A stretch of DNA of 64,000 nt from Pseudomonas sp. GD03944 (GTDB lineage Bacteria > Pseudomonadota > Gammaproteobacteria > Pseudomonadales > Pseudomonadaceae): assembly GCF_029839275.1 (NCBI RefSeq), contig NZ_JAOCAH010000001.1, positions 186,001 through 250,000 on the forward strand, in the 5' to 3' direction. Shown here one piece after another: positions 8,023 through 19,815 of the stretch. The position numbers and the translations under genes are program-made. The notes under the pieces are model-generated. The model was given only the letters and a program-made list of their open reading frames with translations. It did not search any database and was not told where the DNA came from. Each line of letters begins with the position of its first letter. Within the stretch, counting starts at the first letter, position 1.

Positions 8023-9678
8023 GTGGAACGCGAATTTATGGAATTCGACGTCGTCATCGTCGGCGCCGGCCCTGCCGGTTTGTCCGCCGCTTGCCGACTG
8101 AAGCAGAAAGCCGCCGAAGCGGGTAAAGAAATCAGCGTCTGCGTGGTCGAAAAAGGCTCTGAAGTCGGCGCTCATATCCTGTCTGGTGCGGTGTTCGAAC
8201 CCCGCGCCCTGAACGAATTGTTCCCGGACTGGAAAGAGCTCGGCGCCCCGCTGAACACCCCGGTCACGCGCGACGACATCTATATGTTGAAAAACGCGGA
8301 CTCCGCCGTCAAGGTTCCCGGCCTGTTTGTGCCCAAAACCATGCACAACGAAGGCAACTACATCATCTCCCTGGGCAACCTGTGCCGCTGGCTGGCCCAG
8401 CAGGCCGAAGGCCTGGGCGTGGAAATCTACCCGGGCTTCGCCGCCCAGGAAGCGCTCATCGACGAAAACGGCGTGGTGCGCGGCATCGTCACCGGCGACC
8501 TGGGCGTGGACCGTGAAGGCCACCCGAAAGACGGCTACTACACCCCCGGCATGGAACTGCGTGGCAAGTACACCCTGTTCGCCGAAGGCTGCCGCGGCCA
8601 CATCGGCAAGCAACTGATCGCCAAGTACGACCTGGCCTCCGAAGCCGATGCCCAGCACTACGGCATCGGCATCAAGGAAATCTGGGACATCGACCCGTCC
8701 AAGCACGAGCAGGGCCTGGTGGTGCACACCGCCGGCTGGCCGCTGGACGACGAGAACCTGGGCGGCTCGTTCCTCTATCACCTGGAAAACAATCAGGTGG
8801 TCGTCGGCCTGATCGTCGACCTGTCCTACTCCAACCCGTTCCTGTCGCCGTTCGACGAGTTCCAGCGCTACAAGCACCACCCGGTGATCGCTCAATACCT
8901 GGAAGGCGGCAAGCGTGTGTCCTACGGTGCCCGCGCGATCTGCAAAGGCGGCCTGAATTCCCTGCCGAAGATGGTCTTCCCGGGCGGCGCGCTGATCGGC
9001 TGCGACCTCGGCACCCTGAACTTCGCCAAGATCAAGGGCAGCCACACCGCCATGAAGTCCGGCATGCTCGCGGCCGACGCCGTGGCAGACGTGCTCCTGG
9101 CCGATGGCCAGGGCGGCGACCTGCTCAATGGCTATGTCGACGGCTTCAAGGCAAGCTGGCTGTACGACGAGCTGTTCCGCAGCCGTAACTTCGGCGCGGC
9201 GATCCACAAGTACGGCGCCCTGCTTGGCGGTGCGTTCAACTTCATCGACCAGAACATCTTCGGCGGCAAGATCCCCTTCACCCTGCACGACAACAAGCCG
9301 GACCATGCCTGCCTGAAACCGGCAGCGGAATCGAAGCGCATCGACTACCCGAAACCGGACGGCAAGCTGAGCTTCGACAAACTCTCCTCGGTGTTCCTCT
9401 CCAACACCAACCACGAGGAAGAGCAGCCTTGCCACCTGAAGCTCACCGACCCGAGCATTCCGCTGGCCAAGAACCTGCCGCTGTACGACGAACCGGCGCA
9501 GCGCTACTGCCCGGCCGGCGTGTACGAAGTCGTGAGACAGGAAGACGGCGAGAAGAAGTTCCAGATCAACGCGCAGAACTGCGTGCACTGCAAGACCTGC
9601 GACATCAAGGACCCGGCCCAGAACATCACCTGGGTGGCGCCTGAGGGCGCCGGCGGGCCTAACTACCCCAACATGTAA
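8023..9678 (+). CDS. Electron transfer flavoprotein-ubiquinone oxidoreductase
   Basis: The 551-residue membrane-associated enzyme passes electrons from reduced ETF to ubiquinone. The N-terminal FAD motif is VIVGAGPAGLSAACRL. The C-terminus has the ferredoxin-like [4Fe-4S] ligands in RYCPAGVYEV and NCVHCKTCDIKDP. Length is normal. I chose the GTG at 8023 because TAGGAG lies 8 bp before it; the in-frame ATG at 8038 has no ribosome site at proper distance. It is often named etfD or PA2953. It is divergent from etfBA and shares its regulatory region. Confidence 0.97.
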   Translation: MEREFMEFDVVIVGAGPAGLSAACRLKQKAAEAGKEISVCVVEKGSEVGAHILSGAVFEPRALNELFPDWKELGAPLNTPVTRDDIYMLKNADSAVKVPGLFVPKTMHNEGNYIISLGNLCRWLAQQAEGLGVEIYPGFAAQEALIDENGVVRGIVTGDLGVDREGHPKDGYYTPGMELRGKYTLFAEGCRGHIGKQLIAKYDLASEADAQHYGIGIKEIWDIDPSKHEQGLVVHTAGWPLDDENLGGSFLYHLENNQVVVGLIVDLSYSNPFLSPFDEFQRYKHHPVIAQYLEGGKRVSYGARAICKGGLNSLPKMVFPGGALIGCDLGTLNFAKIKGSHTAMKSGMLAADAVADVLLADGQGGDLLNGYVDGFKASWLYDELFRSRNFGAAIHKYGALLGGAFNFIDQNIFGGKIPFTLHDNKPDHACLKPAAESKRIDYPKPDGKLSFDKLSSVFLSNTNHEEEQPCHLKLTDPSIPLAKNLPLYDEPAQRYCPAGVYEVVRQEDGEKKFQINAQNCVHCKTCDIKDPAQNITWVAPEGAGGPNYPNM

Positions 9679-9685
9679 GCAACAG

Positions 9686-9715
9686 AAAAAGGCTCCCTCG
9701 GGAGCCTTTTTCTTT
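9686..9715 (+). terminator. Terminator after the ETF-QO gene
   Basis: GGCTCCC (9691-9697) pairs with GGGAGCC (9700-9706) within flanking A and T runs. Confidence 0.85.
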
Positions 9716-9748
9716 TATGCGTTTCTCAGTGAACTCCTGTCGGCGTAC

Positions 9749-10315
9749 TCAATCGGGTTGCGGGCCGATGGGGAAGAACTGCCCCTCGCTCCACACGCCC
9801 AGCCAGGTCTGGCCGTCGATCTCCCGGGGCACCGCCAGCTCGACCAGTTGGTAGAACACGTTGCGGTGGATCAGCGCCTCCAGGTTGCTGCGCACATGCA
9901 CATAGGGCGACGGCTCCTGGGTCTGCTCGTCCAGTTCGACGCGCAGCAGGTGTTCGGGGCCGGCCACCACCTCATCCTCGACGTTGGTGATGAAGCGCAG
10001 GCGCTGGGCCTCGCCCTCTCCTTCCACCTGCACGCTGACCGCAACGAATGGCGCGTCATCGACCGTGATGCCGACCATCTCCACCGGGGTGACCAGCACG
10101 TAGCCGTCGTCATCACGGCGCAGAATGGTGGAGAACAGGCGCACCATGGGTTTGCGACCGATCGGCGTGCCCATGTAGTACCAAGTGCCGTCACGGGCGA
10201 TGCGCATGTCGATATGCCCGCAGAATTCCGGATGCCACAGGTGCACGGGCGGCAGGCCCTTTTCGCTCTTGGGAATCTGCGCCAGCAGGTCGTTGGCCTT
10301 GCCTGTGTCGGTCAT
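9749..10315 (-). CDS. DUF1285 protein
   Basis: This 188-residue soluble protein belongs to DUF1285 (PA2954-like). It begins [26 protein letters not shown] stands before this ATG, so I reject the longer upstream frame. Conserved segments include [20 protein letters not shown] and [19 protein letters not shown]. Function is unknown; structural work on the family describes a tandem of small PH-like or FMN-binding-like barrels, but no catalytic residues are obvious. It lies 10 bp after the DUF4823 gene, probably in one operon. Confidence 0.88.
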   Translation of the reverse strand: MTDTGKANDLLAQIPKSEKGLPPVHLWHPEFCGHIDMRIARDGTWYYMGTPIGRKPMVRLFSTILRRDDDGYVLVTPVEMVGITVDDAPFVAVSVQVEGEGEAQRLRFITNVEDEVVAGPEHLLRVELDEQTQEPSPYVHVRSNLEALIHRNVFYQLVELAVPREIDGQTWLGVWSEGQFFPIGPQPD

Positions 10316-10325
10316 CGGGTACTCC

Positions 10326-10931
10326 TTACGGTTGCAGCCCCAGCAGGCTGCGGGCGTATTCCTGCAGGGGCGGGCCCAGCAGGTCTTCCGGTTGGGCATC
10401 GTAGAACGTCAGGAAACCGCCGCGGCTGCGGATCCGTGCGGTGTCGACGAGGTAGCGCGTATTGGTTTCGATCAGCATCAGCTGCAGCACGCTGCGGTCG
10501 GTGCCCAGGCGGCTCAGCTCTTCCTCTTCTTCCCACTCTTCCTGGGTGCCGATACGGTCATCGGAGTAGGCGAAACGGGTGTACAGCAGGTAATGAGCGC
10601 CCGCACCACGGGCCTCGCTCATCGCCTCCTCCAGGCCAACCGGCATCCGCGCCCGGCGCACCATGGGGAAGTACTCGACGAAGCCGTTGAAGGCCTCCTC
10701 CGCCACCACGTTGGGCCGCGGGTAGCCGCCGCCGCCCGGCGGCACGAAATGGCCCTGGGCGATGTAGATGAAGGAATCCTGCTGCAGCCGGCGCGATGCC
10801 ATGCGCTCGGTATGGCCGTGGTCCAGGAACCCGGCGTCACGCAGGTGGTACTCGGTGCCCGAGACCATATCACTGACGTTCATGCAGCCTCCGAGGGTCA
10901 GCAACGCCAGCACGGCAATCAAACTACGCAT
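10326..10931 (-). CDS. DUF4823 lipoprotein
   Basis: The 201-residue protein has a lipoprotein signal with lipobox LGGC (Cys16). The ATG at 10931 follows GGAGGA; a longer upstream frame would hide the signal peptide and is rejected. The domain has the family features [16 protein letters not shown] and [14 protein letters not shown]. The family is unannotated and confined mostly to pseudomonads and relatives. It is the gene before the DUF1285 gene. Confidence 0.87.
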   Translation of the reverse strand: MRSLIAVLALLTLGGCMNVSDMVSGTEYHLRDAGFLDHGHTERMASRRLQQDSFIYIAQGHFVPPGGGGYPRPNVVAEEAFNGFVEYFPMVRRARMPVGLEEAMSEARGAGAHYLLYTRFAYSDDRIGTQEEWEEEEELSRLGTDRSVLQLMLIETNTRYLVDTARIRSRGGFLTFYDAQPEDLLGPPLQEYARSLLGLQP

Positions 10932-10996
10932 GTCATTCCTCCGCTGCCGGCGACGGAAAACCGGCGAATGGAGCGGTGATGCAGATTCCACGCCAG

Positions 10997-11887
10997 TCAG
11001 AGGCCACGCTGCCATTCCTGGCGCAGCCCGGCCTGCTGCGGACGCTCGATGGCCTCGCGCACCTGCGCCAGCAGCCGGGCCTTGTCCGCCCCGAGCGTGC
11101 CCTTGAGCACCAGGTAGTTGGAAGCATGGTCACTGCGAAAGACCGTGTCGCTCAGCTCCAGGCCAGCCAGCAGACGCTCGACCTCGGCGAACAGCCCCTG
11201 CTGATCGAGCGCCTGAAAGCCGGCGAAATCCTGGCGAAAACGCGCTTCCCCTTGAGGAAAACTGACCACCAGGGTCGAGAGGAATTCAGGTTGCGCCGCA
11301 TTCATCAGGCGCGCCGAGTTATCGGCATGCTGGGCACTCAAGGCGGTGCCGCCTAGGCCGTTGAGGATCATTACCGAACGGCTGATGCCCGCCTGCCCCA
11401 GCTTGTCCAGGGCGCTGAGGCTGGAGTCGTAAGTCTCGCCCTTGCTGACCCGTGCCAGGACCTCGTCATCGCCCGACTCGCAGCCGACATAGGCCATCTT
11501 CAAGCCGGCGTCGGCCAACGCCTTCAGCTCCCCGACGGACTTCTTGCGCAGGTTGCGCGGCAGGCAGTAGCTGGAGACCCGCTCGACCTCCGGCAGGTAA
11601 CGCCGGATCGCCTCGAGAATGGCCAGCAGACGCCGCGTCGGCAGCACCAGGGCGTCGCCGTCCGCCAGGAAGACCCGCTGCACGATCAATTGCTCGCCGG
11701 CCCGGCGGATTTCTTCCAACACCTCGGCTTCATCCCGGGCACGGAATTTCTTCTGCGGCTGAGTGTACATCTCGCAGAAAGTGCAGCGATTCCACGAACA
11801 ACCGTTGGTCACGGGCAGGATCAGCGAGTGCGCTTCGCTGGGCGGGCGAAACACCGGCTCGATGTACTGGATGGGGAAACTACTCAT
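10997..11887 (-). CDS. Radical SAM protein with Cx4Cx2C cluster motif
   Basis: The 296-residue protein carries its cluster motif in NGCSWNRCTFCEMY. The cysteine spacing is C-x4-C-x2-C, one residue longer than the standard C-x3-C-x2-C, and the same as in a subfamily with GCxxNxCTFCxMY. SAM-binding elements follow (FLADGDALVLPTRRL; AYVGCESGDDEVL). There is no extra cluster or B12 domain. The substrate is unknown. The ATG at 11887 is chosen; an in-frame TTG at 11905 would overlap moaA. It starts 7 bp after the moaA stop, so the two are probably cotranscribed. Confidence 0.85.
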   Translation of the reverse strand: MSSFPIQYIEPVFRPPSEAHSLILPVTNGCSWNRCTFCEMYTQPQKKFRARDEAEVLEEIRRAGEQLIVQRVFLADGDALVLPTRRLLAILEAIRRYLPEVERVSSYCLPRNLRKKSVGELKALADAGLKMAYVGCESGDDEVLARVSKGETYDSSLSALDKLGQAGISRSVMILNGLGGTALSAQHADNSARLMNAAQPEFLSTLVVSFPQGEARFRQDFAGFQALDQQGLFAEVERLLAGLELSDTVFRSDHASNYLVLKGTLGADKARLLAQVREAIERPQQAGLRQEWQRGL

Positions 11888-11894
11888 CGGCGCA

Positions 11895-12863
11895 TCAGCC
11901 GCCAATGATCTTCATCACCGTCGCGCCCCCGGCGAAGGCGATGTCCTGCTTGTCGCCCAGGGCCCGGACCAGCAGCCGCTGCAGGGCCGGCAAGGCCTGG
12001 TGACGCGGCTTGTCGAGCAGGTCGCCGACGTAGTGACGGTTGCTCGACGACAGGCAGCCATGCAGCCAGCCGGTGGACGACAGGCGCAGCCGCGAGCAGG
12101 TGCGGCAGAACGGTACGCTCTCATTGGCGATCACGCCGAAGAAGCCTCGCCCGGGGATCTCGTAGCGCAGTGCGGTGGCATCCAGCGGCGCCGCCGCCTG
12201 GGTGTATGCGTGCCGCTCACCGATCATGCTGAGCAACTCCGGCATGCCGACGAACTGCTGGACGAAGTCATTACCCGCGCGCGCCAGGTGTCCCATGCGC
12301 ATCAGCTCGATGAAACGCAGCTCATCACCCTGCTCCAGGCAGTAGTCGAGCAACGGCAGCACCTGGTCGAGGTTCTGCCCACGCAGCGGCACCATGTTGA
12401 CCTTGATTTTCATACCGGCGGCCCGGGCGTCGGCCATCCCCGCCAGCACCGTCTCCAGGTCGCCGCCCCGGGCGATACGCCGGAAGGCGTCCGGGTCCAG
12501 GGTGTCGAGGGACACATTGAGACGGCGAATACCGGCGTCCACCAGGATCGGCAGCTTGCGCGACAGCAACTGGGCGTTGGTGGTCAGGCTGATGTCCGCC
12601 AGCCCCAGGCGCCCGACTTCACGCAGGAAGGGTTCGAGCTTGGGGCTGACCAGCGGCTCACCGCCGGTAATGCGCAGGCGCTCGATGCCGGCGGCCTCGA
12701 TCAGGTAGGCCACGCCCCGCACCATGGCTTCGGCGGACAGCTCGTCCTGGGCCGCGACCAGCCGCTTGCCGTCCGGCACACAGTAGGTGCAGGCATAGTT
12801 GCAGGCAGCGGTGAGGCTGATGCGCAGGTTACGGAAGCGTCTGCCCTGGCGGTCGACGATCAT
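11895..12863 (-). CDS. moaA: GTP 3',8-cyclase MoaA
   Basis: The 322-residue radical SAM enzyme converts GTP to 3',8-cyclo-GTP, the first step of molybdenum cofactor synthesis. The N-terminal cluster is in TAACNYACTYCVPDG (Cx3Cx2C). The C-terminal cluster is in CRTCSRLRLSSTGWLHGC (Cx2Cx13C), and the protein ends in the conserved IGG. The start at 12863 follows GGAG. The other moa genes are not here, and pseudomonads often carry more than one moaA, so this could be a paralogue with its own task alongside the downstream radical SAM protein. Confidence 0.93.
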   Translation of the reverse strand: MIVDRQGRRFRNLRISLTAACNYACTYCVPDGKRLVAAQDELSAEAMVRGVAYLIEAAGIERLRITGGEPLVSPKLEPFLREVGRLGLADISLTTNAQLLSRKLPILVDAGIRRLNVSLDTLDPDAFRRIARGGDLETVLAGMADARAAGMKIKVNMVPLRGQNLDQVLPLLDYCLEQGDELRFIELMRMGHLARAGNDFVQQFVGMPELLSMIGERHAYTQAAAPLDATALRYEIPGRGFFGVIANESVPFCRTCSRLRLSSTGWLHGCLSSSNRHYVGDLLDKPRHQALPALQRLLVRALGDKQDIAFAGGATVMKIIGG

Positions 12864-12953
12864 GGAAAGCTCCGGCGAGTGGTAGCTCGGAGTATATCGC
12901 TGCAACCGGTCCGAGCACATGCACAGCATGCACCCGGCACCGATTGATGGCGA

Positions 12954-13592
12954 TCAGTTGGCGGGGGTTTCGCTGTCGCGCTTGCGCTTGTTGCCCATGC
13001 GCACGCCGATGTCCATCAGGAACTGGAAGAACCCTTCCTGATCCTCAAGCACATTGCTCCAGAACGGCGAGTGATAGAGCGCCACGGCACCGTGCACCAG
13101 CGCCCAGGCGGCGCAGTAGTGGAAGTACGGCGGCACGTCCTCCAGCTTGCCCTCGGCGATGCGCCCCTTGATCAGTTGGGTCAGGCGCTCGAAGTTGGAC
13201 GCGCGGATCTTGTGCAGCTGCTCGACCATCTCCGGCACCTGGTTGCCCTTGACTACCTTTTCTTCCAGGCGGTCGAACAGCCGGTAGCGCTGGGGGTCAC
13301 GCATGCGGAACTCGAAGTAGGCGCGGGACAGGGCTTCCTTGTCGCGGTCGACATCGGCCGAATGCAGCAGCTCGTTCAAATCGCGCTCGTAGTCGAGCAT
13401 CAGGCGCAGGTAGATCTCTGCCTTGGATTTGAAGTGTTTGTAGATGGTGCCTTTGCCGATACCCACGGCATCGGCGATCATCTCGACCGTGACACTGTCT
13501 TCGCCCTGTTCCAGGAACAGTTTCAGGGCGGTGTCGAGGATTTCCTGTTCGCGGCGACGAAACTCACGAACTTTACGAGGTTCTTTCTGCAT
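12954..13592 (-). CDS. TetR/AcrR-family transcriptional regulator
   Basis: The 212-residue regulator has an N-terminal HTH (VEMIADAVGIGKGTIYKHF, about residues 35-55) and a TetR C-terminal ligand domain. A basic N-terminal stretch (residues 1-16) precedes the HTH. It corresponds in position to PA2957. The ligand and target genes are unknown. The divergent class V aminotransferase starts 75 bp away, so that gene or its own promoter is the first candidate target. Confidence 0.9.
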   Translation of the reverse strand: MQKEPRKVREFRRREQEILDTALKLFLEQGEDSVTVEMIADAVGIGKGTIYKHFKSKAEIYLRLMLDYERDLNELLHSADVDRDKEALSRAYFEFRMRDPQRYRLFDRLEEKVVKGNQVPEMVEQLHKIRASNFERLTQLIKGRIAEGKLEDVPPYFHYCAAWALVHGAVALYHSPFWSNVLEDQEGFFQFLMDIGVRMGNKRKRDSETPAN

Positions 13593-13667
13593 AAAGAGAC
13601 TAAAGGGTCGAAAATCGAAGCCGCGTATTATGCCTAAATGCCGCTAAATTGCACGGATCATCCGACC

Positions 13668-14801
13668 ATGTATGCCATTCAAGACGAATTTCCGCAACAT
13701 CCCGACCTGCGCTACCTGAACCACGCCGCCGTCGCACCCTGGCCAAAGCGCGCCGTTCAGGCGGTCACAGCGTTCGCGGCCGAGAATGCCCTGACCGGCG
13801 CCCGGGACTATTCCGAGTGGCTGGCAGTCGAGCAACGCCTGCGTGAACGCCTGGCACGCCTGCTGAACGCACCGTCCACCGCCGACATCGCGCTGGTCAA
13901 GAACACCTCCGAAGCGCTGTCGTTCGTGGCCTTCGGCCTGGACTGGCAGCCCGGCGACCAGATCGTCATCAGTGACGAGGAGTTCCCGTCCAACCGCATC
14001 GTCTGGGAAGCGTTGAAGCCCATGGGCGTCGAGGTGATTCAGGTCAGCCTGAAGAACGGCGACCCGGAAGGTGCCCTGCTCGCCGCCTGCACGCCGCGCA
14101 CGCGCCTGCTGTCGATCAGCTCGGTGCAGTTCGCCAGCGGCCTGCGCCTGGACCTGCCGCGCCTCGGCCAGGGCTGCCGGCAGAACGGCGTGCTGTTCTG
14201 CGTGGACGCCATCCAGCAACTGGGCGCCCTGCCCTTCGACGCCCAGGCCTGCGACTGCGCATTCGCCATGGCTGACGGTCACAAGTGGCTGCTGGGCCCG
14301 GAAGGCCTTGGGGTGTTCTATTGCCGCAGCGACCTGCGCGAACAGCTGAAGCTGCATGAGTATGGCTGGCACATGCTCGAACACGCCGGCGACTACCAGC
14401 GCACCGACTGGCAGCCCGCCCGCACGGCGCGGCGTTTCGAGTGCGGCAGCCCGAACATGCTCGGCGCCATGGCCCTCGAGGCGAGCCTGTCGCTGCTGCA
14501 GGAGGTGGGCATGGACGAGGTCGGCAAGGCGCTGGAGAGCCGCGTGCAATGGCTGATCGACGGCCTGCAGGCGATTCCCGGTACACAGTTGCTGAGCACC
14601 CTGGAGCCAGAGCGCCGCGCGGGCATCGTCACCTTCAGCCTGGACGGCTGGGACAATGCCGCCCTGTTCGAGCGCCTGAAAGCCGAGCAGGTCATTTGCG
14701 TGCCCCGCGGTGGCGGCATCCGCCTGTCGCCGCATTTCTACACCGAAAGCCGGGTCATCGAGGACACACTGGGGCTGCTGAGGCAGCTGGCAGCAGGATG
14801 A
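13668..14801 (+). CDS. Class V aminotransferase-fold PLP enzyme
   Basis: The 377-residue enzyme is of the NifS/isopenicillin-epimerase-like class V fold. The PLP lysine lies in MADGHKWLLGPEGLGVFYC, the PLP-phosphate region is NTSEALSFVAFGLDW, and the aspartate is in VLFCVDAIQQLGALPF. The start is uncertain. ATG 13668 (MYAIQDEFPQHPDLRYLNHA) gives the usual family N-terminus; ATG 13638 would add ten unconvincing residues. The exact substrate is unknown: a cysteine desulfurase role is not supported, as I see no mobile-loop cysteine motif. Confidence 0.87.
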   Translation: MYAIQDEFPQHPDLRYLNHAAVAPWPKRAVQAVTAFAAENALTGARDYSEWLAVEQRLRERLARLLNAPSTADIALVKNTSEALSFVAFGLDWQPGDQIVISDEEFPSNRIVWEALKPMGVEVIQVSLKNGDPEGALLAACTPRTRLLSISSVQFASGLRLDLPRLGQGCRQNGVLFCVDAIQQLGALPFDAQACDCAFAMADGHKWLLGPEGLGVFYCRSDLREQLKLHEYGWHMLEHAGDYQRTDWQPARTARRFECGSPNMLGAMALEASLSLLQEVGMDEVGKALESRVQWLIDGLQAIPGTQLLSTLEPERRAGIVTFSLDGWDNAALFERLKAEQVICVPRGGGIRLSPHFYTESRVIEDTLGLLRQLAAG

Positions 14802-14890
14802 GGACTCAGCAGCCACGCGGGTATTCCAAAACTGTTTAAAAAACGCTCAATTCAGCCTGGACGCGCAGCAAACTTCACCAATACTCAAGG

Positions 14891-15011
14891 GTACTGGTGT
14901 GCGGCATCTCCCCCCAAGTGCCCCACCAGCCAAGGTACCGTGGACCGCGTACCTTGATTTACTCCTAATGGTCTTAACCCGGATTCATCCCCCAGAACCC
15001 GGGTTTTTTTT
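14891..15011 (+). ncRNA. rgsA: RgsA-like small RNA
   Basis: A 232-bp gap beside tatD holds no gene but ends in a clear plus-strand terminator. About 120 bp upstream of its T-run is a -10-like CAATACT (14879-14885) of RpoS type. That predicts an RNA of about 120 nt. In P. aeruginosa rgsA (PA2958.1, an RpoS- and indirectly Gac/Rsm-dependent, Hfq-bound RNA of about 120 nt) lies at exactly this place, next to tatD. Position, size, strand and terminator all agree. The RNA sequence itself was not compared. Confidence 0.72.
14976..15011 (+). terminator. Terminator of the RgsA-like RNA
   Basis: AACCCGG (14976-14982) pairs with CCGGGTT (14999-15005), followed by eight T residues. On the minus strand no T-run follows, so it does not serve tatD. 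Confidence 0.85.
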
Positions 15012-15034
15012 GCCCTCAGGATCGTGCCGCGGCG

Positions 15035-15823
15035 TTACGCCTGACCGACACGCGCCAGGGGGAACAGCCGCTTGAAGTTGTCGCCCGTCTGCTCGGCCAG
15101 CGTTTCGAAGCTCACACCGCGCAAGGTCGCCAGGTACTCGGCGACCTCGCGCACGTACTGCGGCAGGTTCGGCTTGCCGCGATGCGGAATGGGCGCCAGG
15201 TAGGGGGAATCGGTTTCGACCAGCAGACGGTCCGCCGGCACCTGTCGAGCCACTTCGCGCAGGGCATCGGCGTTGCGGAAGGTGACGATGCCGGACAGGG
15301 AAATGTAGAAGCCGATATCCAGGGCGGCCTTGGCCATCTCCCAATCCTCGGTGAAACAATGCAGCACGCCGGCCTGGGGCAAGGCCGCCTCGCGCAGCAG
15401 CACAAGGGTATCGGCCCGGGCTTCGCGGGTGTGCACGATCACGGGCTTGCCGGTGATCCGCGCCGCGTCGAGGTGCAGACGAAACGCCGCCTGCTGCAGC
15501 TCCGCCGCCTCCGGCTCGTAATGGTAATCCAGGCCAGTTTCACCGATTGCCACCACCCGGGGGTGATTCAGTTCGCCCAGCAGCCAGTCCAGGGCAGGCT
15601 CGGCGCCTGGCTCCAGGTCCAGCGGGTGCACGCCGACCGAGCAATCGACATCCGCATAGCGCTCGGCCAGGCCTTTGACGGCAGCCGCGTTGTCGGCGCT
15701 GACGCCGATGCACAGGAAATGGCCGACACCGCGCGCACGCGCGGCGTCCAGGGCCGCGTCGAGGGAACCGCCATGGGCGGACAGGTCGAGACGGTCGAGG
15801 TGGCAGTGGGAATCGATCAGCAC
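15035..15823 (-). CDS. tatD: TatD-family metal-dependent hydrolase/DNase
   Basis: This 262-residue TIM-barrel hydrolase has the metal ligands of the family: DSHCHLD at the N-terminus, GETGLDYHYE (Glu), VIVHTREA (His), and a late ETDSPYLAP (Asp). Family members are 3'-5' exonucleases or deaminated-nucleotide-related hydrolases. The GTG at 15823 (VLIDSHCHLD) is chosen, since it gives the usual length; the upstream 36 codons are not conserved-looking. It is the last gene of the fab-to-pilZ cluster, 104 bp after pilZ. Confidence 0.92.
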   Translation of the reverse strand: MLIDSHCHLDRLDLSAHGGSLDAALDAARARGVGHFLCIGVSADNAAAVKGLAERYADVDCSVGVHPLDLEPGAEPALDWLLGELNHPRVVAIGETGLDYHYEPEAAELQQAAFRLHLDAARITGKPVIVHTREARADTLVLLREAALPQAGVLHCFTEDWEMAKAALDIGFYISLSGIVTFRNADALREVARQVPADRLLVETDSPYLAPIPHRGKPNLPQYVREVAEYLATLRGVSFETLAEQTGDNFKRLFPLARVGQA

Positions 15824-15927
15824 GGCGGGCAACTCAGGCAGAGACAAGGCCCGAATTGTAATCGAAACAGCGGGATAAGGACGCGAGAGGGTTTTCGCCG
15901 CGACGACCAAGGCGTCGCGGCAGGGAA

Positions 15928-16284
15928 TCACATGGTGTGGGTCGGACGATCGGACTTCAGCGCACCGGCCAGGTAGGTTTCGATCTTGTTGCGCGCGGTG
16001 CTGTCACCGTCGTTGAACTGCACACCGACACCCGCCGCACGGTTGCCCTGGGCGCCCTTCGGGGTGATCCACACCACCTTGCCGGCCACCGGGATCTTCT
16101 CCGGCTCGTCCATCAGGTTGAGCAGCATGAACACTTCATCGCCCAGCTTGTAGCTCTTGTTGGTCGGAATGAACAAGCCGCCGTTCTTGATGAACGGCAT
16201 GTAGGCGGCGTAGAGCACGGACTTGTCCTTGATAGTCAGAGACAAGATTCCATTACGCGGACCCAGATTAGGTGGCAAGCTCAT
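15928..16284 (-). CDS. pilZ: Type IV pilus assembly protein PilZ
   Basis: The 118-residue protein is the founding PilZ type. It starts SLPPNLGPRNGILSLTIKDK. It lacks the RxxxR motif and has GGLFIPTN where c-di-GMP binders have D/NxSxxG, so it should not bind c-di-GMP. In P. aeruginosa PilZ works in twitching motility through FimX and PilB. Its place after holB is conserved. A separate PilZ-domain protein with intact RxxxR is encoded at 42653-43222. Confidence 0.95.
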   Translation of the reverse strand: MSLPPNLGPRNGILSLTIKDKSVLYAAYMPFIKNGGLFIPTNKSYKLGDEVFMLLNLMDEPEKIPVAGKVVWITPKGAQGNRAAGVGVQFNDGDSTARNKIETYLAGALKSDRPTHTM

Positions 16285-16320
16285 GCGGCATTCCTGGCTT
16301 TAATAACTTGATGGCCGATT

Positions 16321-18996
<2,676 letters not shown>

Positions 18997-18999
18997 GAA

Positions 19000-19815
19000 T
19001 CAGCAGTCCAGTAGATCGCGGGCAATAGCCTGCAGTTTACGGGTGAGCGGGCCGACCGGCCAGTCGTGTGCCTGCAACGCGCGGACAGGCCAGACGCCAT
19101 AGACACTGTTGCAGAGAAAGACTTCATCGGCCGCCAGGAGTTCGTCGAGGGTGATGCCACGGACCTCGGTGTCGATACCCAGCGCCGCAGCCTGTGCCAG
19201 CAACTCGGCGCGCATGACACCGGCCACGCCATAGCCCGAGAGGTCCGGGGTCGACAGACGCCCGTCCCTGACCAGGAACAGGTTGCTGAAAACCCCCTCG
19301 ACCACCAGGCCGGACAGGCTGCACATCAGCCCTTCGGCATGCTCGCTGTCGCTCCATTCGGCACGCGCCAGCACTTGTTCCAGGCGATTGAGGTGCTTGA
19401 GCCCCGCCAGCAGCGGTTGCTCCGACAAACGGGTGACACAGGGGAAAAGCCGGATGCCGCGTTCGGCATGGCTGGCGGGGTACGCGGGTTTGCCGCTGCC
19501 CTGCAGAATCCGCCGCGCCACGGTGGGCTGTGGCGGTGCATAGCCACGCTGGCCATCGCCACGGGTGACGATCAGCTTGGCCACGCCCTCCCCCAGTACG
19601 GTGGAGAATCGCAGCAGTTCGTCACGCACCAGATCGGCATCGAGGGGCAGGCCCAGACGTACGCAGCCCGCCAGCAGGCGGGCCATGTGACGATCCAGCA
19701 GCGTCGGTTTGCCACGGCTGACGGCGATGGTCTCGAACAGGCCATCGCCGTAGGCCAGGCCGCGGTCCGTGACGGACAGCAGCTCGGCCGGACGGCCGTC
19801 GACCCAGCTCTGCAT
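19000..19815 (-). CDS. pabC: Aminodeoxychorismate lyase
   Basis: This 271-residue fold-type IV PLP enzyme converts aminodeoxychorismate to p-aminobenzoate for folate synthesis. The PLP lysine is in LKHLNRLEQVLAR, and EGLMCSLSGLVVEGVFSNLF is the family signature. The ATG at 19815 overlaps the fabF stop (TGATG). Its location between fabF and mltG is conserved from E. coli to Pseudomonas. Confidence 0.95.
   Translation of the reverse strand: MQSWVDGRPAELLSVTDRGLAYGDGLFETIAVSRGKPTLLDRHMARLLAGCVRLGLPLDADLVRDELLRFSTVLGEGVAKLIVTRGDGQRGYAPPQPTVARRILQGSGKPAYPASHAERGIRLFPCVTRLSEQPLLAGLKHLNRLEQVLARAEWSDSEHAEGLMCSLSGLVVEGVFSNLFLVRDGRLSTPDLSGYGVAGVMRAELLAQAAALGIDTEVRGITLDELLAADEVFLCNSVYGVWPVRALQAHDWPVGPLTRKLQAIARDLLDC

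Noticed and set aside
7894..9588. 564-codon minus-strand frame opposite the ETF-QO gene
   Set aside because: Antisense shadow of a clearly identified enzyme; no ribosome site or conserved motif.
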